Below are positions 56,552-64,000 of a stretch of 64,000 nucleotides of DNA, one piece after another. The DNA is from Eonycteris spelaea (Eukaryota; Chordata; Mammalia; Chiroptera; Pteropodidae), in assembly GCA_003508835.1 (NCBI GenBank), contig PUFA01000007.1, positions 18,685,001 through 18,749,000 on the forward strand, read 5' to 3'. A program made the translations under genes and the position numbers. Each line of letters opens with the position of its first letter. The stretch's first letter is position 1. A model generated the notes under the pieces. It saw only the letters and a program-made list of their open reading frames with translations, was not told the DNA's origin and did not search any database.

Positions 56552-56588
<37 letters not shown>
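56529..56588. repeat. 60-bp alternating purine-pyrimidine tract (AC/GC), Z-DNA prone
   Basis: A perfect alternation of purine and pyrimidine over 60 bases: AC units flank a CG-rich centre. The centre holds the exact 14-base palindrome CGCGTGCGCACGCG at 56544-56557. Such tracts are established Z-DNA formers under supercoiling; formation here is inference. Confidence 0.93.
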
Positions 56589-56590
<2 letters not shown>

Positions 56591-56618
56591 CCTGTGTGCA
56601 GGTTAGAGATTTTTCTAA

Positions 56619-56638
56619 TTTTTTTTTTTTTTTTTTTT
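56619..56638. repeat. T20 tract
   Basis: An uninterrupted run of 20 T about 30 bases past the AC/GC tract. No retroelement is recognised beside it. Confidence 0.95.
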
Positions 56639-57064
56639 ACGTTTTATACTCAGGATGAAATGCTTCCTCCCTTTCCCCAACCTGTGTCTATAGCTTCTCT
56701 GCCAAGTAACCTGTTTTAAAAATGGTCACATTAAAATTCATTTGCTATTGGGGTTCTGAGATTGCTTCGGGACTATTTCTTTCTGGAATAAATCTCTTTC
56801 AACAGCATATTTAATATGGCATGAGGGTATGTATTTTACTCATCAGAGTAATAACTTTCGTTAAAGTCTGCAATTATCTTGGGGGTATTCTCAGCTATAG
56901 TCTTCTGTAATGGGTATTTTATCACGCTGGTGATTTTTTTTCTTGAGATGTTAGGTTTTAGCTCATGATATTTTACCTAGTTGACTTGATAGTGATAAGT
57001 ATATATCTTTTGCGTTATAATTGCCTTCACCTCTGGTTTCCACCTTCCCCCTCTTCCCAGTCAT
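56639..57064. other. Unassigned sequence
   Basis: No gene or repeat recognised. Confidence 0.38.
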
Positions 57065-57350
57065 ACACGATATAACAGTTAGGATACATAAGGTTATGCT
57101 GCAGTAACAAATAACCCCAAACTATAAGTGGCTTATATTCACTTTGGAATCTAAGTTGACTAAGCAGCCTTCATCTGGAATGTTGCTGGTGTTTTGGCAG
57201 AGGGAAAAAGAACACACTTATCTATGACTTGGCTCTTAATGGCCTGTTCAAAAGTAACAAGTTACTCTAAGTCATATTAATTGGCCAAAACCCATTTGAT
57301 GGGCAAGCCTGACATCACTGGAGCAGGAAAGTGTAATCTATTTAAACAGA
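57065..57350 (-). mobile_element. LTR-like repeat (MaLR/ERVL type), antisense
   Basis: From its 3' end: AACAGTTAGGATACATAAGG, GCTGCAGTAACAAATAACCCC, ATAAGTGGCTTATATTC, then TCATCTGGAATGTTGC, ATTAATTGGCCAAAACCC and GGAGCAGGAAAGTGTAATC. The order fits a class III LTR read backwards. Confidence 0.5.
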
Positions 57351-57409
57351 GGGGTAGTAAATACAGCAAGCAATAAAAGAGTATGAAACAGGCAGGTTTC
57401 ACCCAAGAG

Positions 57410-57645
57410 CAATCTTACTTTCTGGAGGGAGAAGTGGAAATAGACATGGGCTTCAGAATCAGTGAGACTTATATTTGGATCCTGGCTTTGCTACACAATA
57501 ATTATATTATCTCACCTAATTATTTCCAATTTTTGGCCCTGTTTCCTCATCAGAAATATAGTAATGGAGTCTCAAAGGACCACTGCAAAAATCAGAGACA
57601 ATGTATGTATAGCAAGGCATCAATCTATTTTAGGTTTTATCTTGA
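57410..57645 (+). repeat. MIR SINE, sense
   Basis: ATGGGCTTCAGAATCAGTGAG, TTGGATCCTGGCTTTGCTAC, TGGCCCTGTTTCCTCATC, and CAAAAATCAGAGACAATGTATG. Confidence 0.6.
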
Positions 57646-57989
57646 ATTGCTTAATCTATTTCTTCTACTCCAATTCTATATAATACGCATTGCAACATGA
57701 GTTTTCTTTACCATTTCACTGCTTTGTTTAATGTCACAGTGACTACTTACCTGCCAAAAGTACACTACTTAGTCCTTTGTCTTCGTGACTTATCGGTTGT
57801 CATCATTTACCACTCCCATGCTGAAGTTCTTTCCTCTCCCTCCAAGGCTTATGATGCTGTGCCTTCCACCCCACTAACTGCTCTCCTTTCAGCTTGGCTT
57901 CTTTCTCTTTCTCATGCACTCAGCACTAACTTTGCTTAAGGTCGCAACCTGGACTTTCTTCTATCTACTTCTTTCCCTTGTGATATAGG
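57646..57989. other. Unassigned, pyrimidine-rich
   Basis: Pyrimidine-rich text (for example TTCTTTCCTCTCCCTCC) that may be a remnant of an older LINE. A plus frame at 57697-57939 has no recognisable product. No gene. Confidence 0.36.
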
Positions 57990-58180
57990 TACAGATGATA
58001 ACAGAAGAGATTTCAGAGCCAGGGAGTCCTGGGTCTTGATCTGACTTCTGCTACTTACTTCTGCAAAGCCTAATTCACCATTTCTTCATTAGCAAAATCA
58101 GGATCATACTATCTACCTCTAAAATTTGTTGGAAATATTAAAAGAGAAAATCTACCTGTAGTGCCTAGCACTGTATTAGA
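57990..58180 (+). repeat. MIR SINE, sense
   Basis: AGAGCCAGGGAGTCCTGGG, CTGACTTCTGCTACTTAC, TTTCTTCATTAGCAAAATCAGG, ATACTATCTACCTCTAAAATTTG and GTAGTGCCTAGCACTG. Confidence 0.68.
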
Positions 58181-58439
58181 ACATATCAAGGATGTGTGAC
58201 ACATTGCAATTCCCTCCTCTGTCCACACCTGCTTTGAAAATCTGCAAGTTCCATCATTTGATGTGAAAGGTGGTCAAATCATAGCTACTGTCTTTTCTAT
58301 TTGAGTATTCCAGAAAGAACATGTGTCAGTAAATAATATCAGTGTTTACTGAAAATCCCACTATCTTGAGACTACCTATGTTTGGAAAGGAGACTACACA
58401 AATAAATGTATCACTAACTACATTTACTTCAACCTTAAC
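58181..58439. other. Unassigned spacer
   Basis: No gene or repeat named. Confidence 0.35.
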
Positions 58440-58735
58440 ATAGTATAATTTCCACAGTATAATGAGTATTTAAGAGTTTGAGACTTAGAGCCAAACTAAT
58501 TTGGTTCAACTATTGACTCAAACTTCCTAGTTCTGATCTAAGCAAGTCACTTAATTCCTCTTTACTTCGCTATGCTTATCTTTAAAATGGGTATGATAAT
58601 GGTAATAGTCTCATTAGAGTGTTAGGAGAATTCAATTTGTTAATACAAGCAAAGTATTTAAAGAAGTACTTGGCATACAGTAAGCATTCAATCAATATTA
58701 GCTATCATCATCATCATTATCATTATCATCATCAC
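58440..58735 (+). repeat. MIR SINE, sense, with ATC repeat at the end
   Basis: Near-complete: GAGACTTAGAGCCAAAC, TTTGGTTCAACTATTGAC, TAAGCAAGTCACTTAATTCC, TCTTTAAAATGGGTATG, ATAATGGTAATAGTC, AGTACTTGGCATACAGTAAGC and CAATCAATATTAGC, followed by an ATC/ATT microsatellite (about 58705-58735). Confidence 0.8.
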
Positions 58736-58859
58736 TAAAAATTATACTGATGTGAAGAGAGCTTGTGCATTGCCTACCAAAAAGGTCAGTGTCACTGCTA
58801 GATTAAGAGTTATCCTCATCCCACTAAAGATTGCTGTGTGTACTTCCTTCCATCTTTAC
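58736..58859. other. Unassigned spacer
   Basis: No gene or repeat named. Confidence 0.33.
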
Positions 58860-59000
58860 TGTTTTCTCTCCTGCCAATCCAGGATAGCAGAATATTTGTC
58901 CTGGCCTCCTGGGGATGTCAGGAGGATTCATGAGATAACCTCTATAAGGCACTTTCAGCTCCCTGGAAGCAAGGTGTTTGATAAATAAAAGGTTATTACC
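58860..59000 (+). repeat. MIR 3' fragment, sense
   Basis: AGGAGGATTCATGAGATAACC, AAGGCACTTTCAGCTCCCTGG and AGGTGTTTGATAAATAAAAGG match the right half of MIR. Confidence 0.45.
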
Positions 59001-60239
59001 ATTGGCAGTGATATCTTATATTACTCTAGCCCTTCTCAGCCCAGAGGAATCCTGAAGTGGTTTGTAAAACCTGAAGCACAAGTAAGAATCATTCAACAAC
59101 AGCTGAGTTGAAGCAATCACTGCATATTCGGCCATTGATTCCTCAGAGCCTCCAGCAATCTAATCCCACTGGTTCCATCAGGAGCATAAAAAGCACTGAA
59201 ACTGACTCGATGGGCACTTTGAGATATAAAGTACATAGCGGCCAGTCCATCAAGTGTAACAGGAGGCAGATCTGGTTCAGACTCTCAAAACTATGTGGAA
59301 GAGCACAAGTCAATGAGGTAAACCAGCAGGTCATTTTCCAAACTAAACAAGAATGAGGCTTGGTTCAATAAAGAATTCCCTTGTGGTTTCCTGGCCCACA
59401 TTCTCGCAGTCATGCATTGGAAGTTATGTGACTTGGCAAAACAAGTCGTTCTTTTAAGACTGTCCAGATTTAAAAGACAAGCAAACAAACAAAGCCTGCA
59501 ATCCACACATGTCCCTAGTCATTCAAAGTGAAGAACTTCAGGTTGAAAGACTATTCAAACTCAGCATTATTTCAGAAGTCAACCTAACATATGCTAACCT
59601 CGAATACAGGCTTTCCCATCTGGACTGTTCACTTAGGTTTCTTGAACCCTTGGCTTTGCCCAACAATTCTGCTTTATCTAATACAAAAAATCGCACCTAA
59701 AGCCATCACAGTAATTAAACCTTGGTCATACTTACCATCTTCATTCCAACCTGATTTGCATGACTCTGGAATTTGAACCTCTGTTATGTGACTCTTTGGG
59801 CCTGCTCATTGATAGTCAACCATTGTAAGTCAACAAAGACCACTGAAATTTCAGACAAGATGTCAACTTGCTGATTTACTAACCTCTTTGCCTGTGACTT
59901 ATAGTTAAGGTAGCTACTGTGAAACACCATACAGGAATATCCTCATATACAACTCAGATCACTCCACAAGGATAAAGTGAAAGTAAGCCAAATGTTTGCA
60001 GTCAAGTGTATCTTATCCTGTACCATCAATTAAGTCATTTTATGAAAAATAGTAAACTTTTAACTTTAGGTTTCTAATTCCATCTGCCTCATTAAACCTG
60101 CTTTCTCATACCTATACTACAAAGAGATTTCAGAAATACATTCAAATATTAAAAAAAAAAGGAAGCGCGCAATTAATTAGTACTATTATACTAGTTTTAA
60201 AAACAATCTATTAGTAATTTTAAAAGTTTGGAAATAAAA
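59001..60239. other. Long repeat-free stretch, unassigned
   Basis: I recognise no repeat between about 59010 and 59950. Frames at 59108-59356 (+) and 59143-59334 (-) overlap and have no recognisable domain. The block 59010-59480 has even composition and a few CpGs and might be conserved noncoding DNA, but I see no motif cluster to argue it. An A-tract is near 60151-60160. Confidence 0.38.
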
Positions 60240-61085
60240 CAAAATGGAATGAAAAAAATAACAAACAGAGTTATTGTAAATTATATTTGGGCATGAAAAT
60301 ATTTGAGGAATAATTAGCCAAATATTTACCTTATACCTTACAACAAAGATAAGTCCATTGAGATGTTAACTTTAAAAGGAAAAAATTTAAGCCTTAAAAA
60401 TCCTAGAAGAAAATATTGGAGAATTATTTTATGAACTCAGGTTATGGTTAAATTTAGTGTGACATTAAGTATTGGGACTACATTGAAAAACATTTTTAAT
60501 ATTATTACAGAAAATTATAAACCCAGAGGCCATTAAAATGTGATGGAAAAATATAAAAAAGAGGAAAAATCTTTCTAATTTAAGTGAAAAAGATTACCAT
60601 GTTAGAGGTAAAACATGCCATAAGATAACAAGAAAAATGATAAAATTAAATAAGAAGAAAATGGACCAAAGAGAGGAAGAATGGATTTGCATGTGATGAA
60701 ATATAACATAGTCATAAGATCCTTAACATAAGTAATACATTCTGTGTAAATTAAAACAATAATGGGGTGCCCTTTTTGAAGAGTGTGATGAGAGTATGGG
60801 GCAAAAGGCATTCATATAAAGTTGGTGGGGATACAGATGTGAACAATATTTTTGAAATAATCAGGTTAAAGAAAAGTACAACCCTGTTTTTGAAAAAACG
60901 CACGTGTGTCTGTGCATATGTATATATAGTATGAAATATTTGAAACTATATCAACCAAAATGGTACTAGTGGTTACCTTTGGGGCATAGGATACTTTCTG
61001 CTTTTTAGAGTTATTTTTCTTCAAATTTTTAAGTTAGAACATGTATGTTTTTCTAAAATCAATAAAAGATACAAAACAAAATCAA
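60240..61085 (+). mobile_element. Old L1 (L1ME/HAL1-type) 3' end, sense
   Basis: Repeated late-ORF2/3' UTR words: AAATCCTAGAAGAAAATATTGG, GAAAAATATAAAAAAGAGG, AATGGACCAAAGAGAGG, GTGATGAGAGTATGGGG, TGGTGGGGATACAGATG, AATGGTACTAGTGGTTACC and TTTTAAGTTAGAACATG. Ends near AATAAAAGATACAAAAC. Heavily diverged, no frame. Confidence 0.6.
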
Positions 61086-61779
61086 AGCAAGAGCATTGTG
61101 AGCAGATTATAGAATAGCATTTATAACAAGATAATATTCGAAATAACATCAGCTATTGAAACCAAATATTTTCCAAATCTATATAGAAATATATTATCAA
61201 TAGTTAACACTGAAGGTGAGATTACAGTGGGATTTTACCACATTGGTTTTTTTAAAAGAGTATATTATTTTATTGTTATTTTACAGTATTGTTTGACATG
61301 AGAAAATAAAAAAATATGACTAGAAATATTGCCCTAATGACCAATCTCAGCACCATGTTGGCCACCATGACTGAAGAGTTTTGGATAACCCAGAAGCATC
61401 TTCTCACCATTCTGGACCCAAGATCATAGTGATAATATCATCCTCTCACTGCATTTCTGCAATTTAAACGTAACTGGAAACAGTGACTCGACTTTACTAT
61501 TTAAAATATATTAAAGCAACTTGGAACTGAGCAGAAGATTCAGTTAAGATACATAATCTTCCTAGCCCATTTGAAGTTCCCCAATCCTTCAAGACTGAAT
61601 GTTGACTAATATAAATAATTGTGACTTATTTTAATGCATCGTTAACTTTTATTCGTCACCAAGACTTAGATGAGTTATCTCTACCTCTGGGGAACACCTC
61701 CGATTTTCCTCCAGTGCACTGATGTCCTTCATATGCTCTTTCCAAACTCTGTATAGACTTTTCTATTCAATTATTCATT
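61086..61779. other. Unassigned sequence
   Basis: AT-rich with no gene. The part 61330-61450 holds CACCATGTTGGCCACCATG, which includes a good Kozak-like word, but no open frame of use follows. Confidence 0.38.
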
Positions 61780-61990
61780 TTGCTAGGCAGACTTCCATTC
61801 CTTGAACGTATTTTCACTGAGCACTGTTTTATAGGTTCTTGAAATACAGTGGTGAGCAATATAAGAGCCTCTGCCTTCTGGAAGCTTAAAAACTAGTAGG
61901 GGAGATCAGCATTAATTAACTTAAAATATATAAACAGTGACAAATATTACAAAGGAAAGCTACATAGTACAACAAAAATGCAGAACAAAG
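61780..61990 (-). repeat. L2-like ancient LINE, antisense
   Basis: CCTTGAACGTATTTTCACTGAG, CACTGTTTTATAGGTTC, TGAAATACAGTGGTGAGC, AGCCTCTGCCTTCTGGAAGC and AACTAGTAGGGGAG, the opening of the antisense L2-like pattern. Confidence 0.5.
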
Positions 61991-62014
61991 GAACTAACTA
62001 GTTCATCTTACCAT

Positions 62015-62135
62015 ATTGTAAATATCTCTTCCATCAAACTGTAAGCTTTTAGAAGATAGAGACCATCTTTTCATCTTGTGTTTAGCTTTGTCCCATGCCT
62101 GATACAGAGTAAACACTCAGATTCTGTCTGTTCAA
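62015..62135 (+). repeat. L2/MIR 3' fragment, sense
   Basis: ATCAAACTGTAAGCTTTTAG, AAGATAGAGACCATC, CCATGCCTGATACAGAG and TAAACACTCAGA: the L2 3' end order. Confidence 0.48.
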
Positions 62136-62489
62136 TTGAATCGATCAGAATTTTTTTCTGTATATTCCATGTTGGCCCAATAATCTGAAAAGTGATTGGA
62201 CCACAGGTAATCACTCTTTCAGCCATGTAGCCTAGTGATTCATTATAGCAAGGATCACTGATGCTTCCAATTGAGCCCCTTTTCCTATTCACATTGGTTA
62301 TTACTTCTATATTAAGTTTATTGGTCGCTGACATGGCCACTGTATTCCAGGTGGATAATGTGAGGAAAAAAAGAGGGGAAACAGTATAAAAAGAAAAGGT
62401 ATCTTGGTAACAGAATGACAGTAGTATAATCGAGTTTAGCAAGAGAAATTAGGATCCCAACCATTTAAATGTTGTCAATCTAAACAGCA
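62136..62489. other. Unassigned sequence
   Basis: No gene. The minus frame at 62071-62442 has 123 codons but runs into the L2 fragment and has no recognisable domain. Confidence 0.36.
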
Positions 62490-62635
62490 TTTATGCTGGG
62501 AGTTGCTTAACTTCTCAAATTGTATTTTCTTATTTCCAACATGGGGACAATGATACCTATTTTCCATTTAAAAATTAAATATTTAAGCAAAGGAGAAGTG
62601 CCTGGGGCAGTGACTAACATAAAGCAGCCCCTCCC
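62490..62635 (+). repeat. MIR fragment, sense
   Basis: GGAGTTGCTTAACTTCTC, ATTTCCAACATGGGGACAATG, TACCTATTTTCC and GAAGTGCCTGGGGCAG. Confidence 0.52.
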
Positions 62636-62676
62636 CCCCAATATCAATAACACTAATAATGTTTATTCTTTTACCT

Positions 62677-62870
62677 CTATGGTTCTCAACCAGGGGATAC
62701 TAGGTAATGTCTGGAGACATTTTTGGTTGTCAGCGGGGAGTACCTGATGCTGGCTTCTAGTGAGTAGAGGCCAGGGATGCTGCTCAACATCCACAGTGCA
62801 CAGGCAGCCCCACAACAAAGAACTATCTGGCCCAAAACATCAATGATGCCAAGACTGAAAAAAAATCCTG
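62677..62870 (+). mobile_element. MER5A (hAT-Charlie MITE)
   Basis: Very clear: CTATGGTTCTCAACCAGGGG, TAATGTCTGGAGACATTTTTGG, GGCTTCTAGTGAGTAGAGGCC, AGGGATGCTGCTCAACATCC, GCACAGGCAGCCCCAC, AACAAAGAACTATCTGG and ACATCAATGATGCC. Near full length with worn ends; it does not code. Confidence 0.88.
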
Positions 62871-62929
62871 CTGTATTCCCTAGTTTCTGAAATTAGTATC
62901 TCATGGTCTGAGCAGTTCAGAGGAACTTA
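62871..62929. other. Unassigned spacer
   Basis: Short unassigned stretch. Confidence 0.3.
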
Positions 62930-63200
62930 ACCAGCGCCTTCTTACAGTGCATAAAGTCATACAGACACGAGCTGAGATTTCCTTAGAAATCTCCCCACTC
63001 TTTCCTCAACCACTGCAAGACTCTTCATTTGCGGCCTTGTGTTTACCATGCAAATTACATTCCCTCCTTTGCCACAACACCTCCAAGCCCTTTTTCTTCT
63101 CTATCTGGAGTGTTTATGTTCTTCCCTGTGGCAATGCTACATTCTTTTCCTCCCCAAGGCCCTAGTCTCTCTCTCTTTATGGTCTTTAAAATCCAATTTA
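62930..63200 (+). repeat. L2-like LINE fragment, sense
   Basis: CTTCATTTGCGGCCTTGTG, GCCACAACACCTCCAAGCCC, CTATCTGGAGTGTTTATG and TTCCCTGTGGCAATGC have the feel of the L2 3' region (the 'CTGGAGTGTTCTT' word), diverged. Confidence 0.42.
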
Positions 63201-64000
63201 ACTAAGTTAAATTGCCTATATGCTCCCCTTACTCGTCTATAACTGCAAGTCCCTCTAATTCTCCCTCTCTCTCTTTCTCTTTTGATTCATTTTCTTCTCT
63301 CATTTCTACTATTCACTAACTAAAGTCAATATATTAACCTTAATTTATTTCAGGAATTTAAATAACACATCATAGAAATTAGCATTTATGGAATATTCAT
63401 TTTTTGCTCTCCTGTTACAACAGTGAAGTTAATAAACTTGACATCTAATTACAACTAACAAGCATAGTTTTGTTAAAACCAAAACAATAAAGAAAATAGT
63501 ACAGATGGCAGCACCCATCCTATTCTCTCTCTTATAAGAACGACCAGTTACCCAGACTACCATTCAATGCCCCTACTTGAGGATTCTGATCTAAAATGAT
63601 GAGTAATAATAGCCACCCTGGCTAGTTAGCTGGTGGGTTCCAAGAATAGAAAAGAAACCTGGGACTTCACTGAATTGTTAAAAATCGAATGACAATCTTA
63701 AAATGTACTAAAAAAGAATACTTAGGATTAAACCAAAGAAGCTGAGTGTGTTGTTGGTATCAAAAGCTGAGAGAGAAACCTGTGTAAAAGGGGTGGCGCT
63801 GGAGAATAAGAGAGAGAGAAACGTAAGAACCAAGCAGAATGCATGGGGTAAGCTTTGAAGTCTGGTAAGGGGAATCAAGACTTCTGGTGTGATCAGGTCT
63901 GTGTTGCTCACGTCTCTTTTCAGAGTCTAAATATTAAATGGATGTCTTGGTTTGTGTGAAGAGCAGAAGGTCAAGCATCAAGGAGGGCATGTTGCTAATA
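63201..64000. other. Unassigned; CT tract near 63262-63281
   Basis: A short CTCT tract and purine-rich GAGAGAGAG near 63810 are the only structures. No gene runs off the end of the window that I can detect. Confidence 0.38.

Noticed and set aside
61340..61380. Kozak-like start (CACCATGTTGGCCACCATG)
   Set aside because: The frames after both ATGs close quickly and no exon structure is visible.
62071..62442. 123-codon minus frame
   Set aside because: It includes an L2 fragment and has no recognisable domain, and no splice or promoter context is visible.
1..64000. CRISPR array, operon or other prokaryotic or phage system
   Set aside because: The sequence is plainly mammalian nuclear DNA with MIR, L2, L1 and MaLR repeats. 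Simple repeats here lack spaced, identical units.

Overview
The window looks like mammalian nuclear DNA. It is AT-rich and CpG-poor, crowded with old interspersed repeats (MIR, L2, decayed L1, MLT1/MLT2-type LTRs, hAT MITEs, a Tigger1-like element) and microsatellites. I find no protein-coding gene, no exon with supporting splice structure and no intact structural RNA gene. The longest open frames (about 110 to 133 codons) fall in repeats or resemble nothing I recognise. The best reading is a gene desert or the inside of a very large intron.

Lineage: I see no Alu, B1/B2, carnivore SINEC, ruminant Bov or horse ERE copies, and every L1 looks old. The one SINE that looks lineage-restricted (4896-5199) is built on 5S rRNA, keeps the internal Pol III boxes, has a non-5S 3' body and A-rich tail, and is flanked by 12-bp target-site duplications. 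5S-derived SINEs are known in fruit bats (MEG family), and fruit bats are also known to have lost L1 activity. A pteropodid bat is therefore my leading guess, as an inference and not a proof. Repeat family names come from recognising characteristic stretches by eye. Classes are safer than subfamilies, and most boundaries are good to about 20-50 bases.

Layout. 1-12 kb: MIR/L2 fragments, three LTRs, and a nested stack (L2-like repeat, then LTR, then 5S SINE). 12-31 kb: mostly unassigned AT-rich sequence with scattered MIRs, one L1 tail, one MLT1-type LTR and microsatellites. Candidate regulatory stretches lie at 12.0-12.5, 27.8-28.1 and 29.6-30.1 kb. 31-38 kb: an L1 with a twin-priming 5' inversion, MIRs and two LTRs. 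38-50 kb: the retroelement-densest part, with an L1 split by a nearly full-length Tigger1-like transposon with TA duplications, then a 3.9-kb L1 assembly with an inverted middle. 50-64 kb: a class I-type ERV LTR with TATA box and poly(A) signal, hAT elements, MIR/L2 and a 60-bp Z-DNA-prone repeat.

No genes work together here. The biology on show is retroelement history plus a few repeat-free stretches that could be noncoding regulatory DNA.
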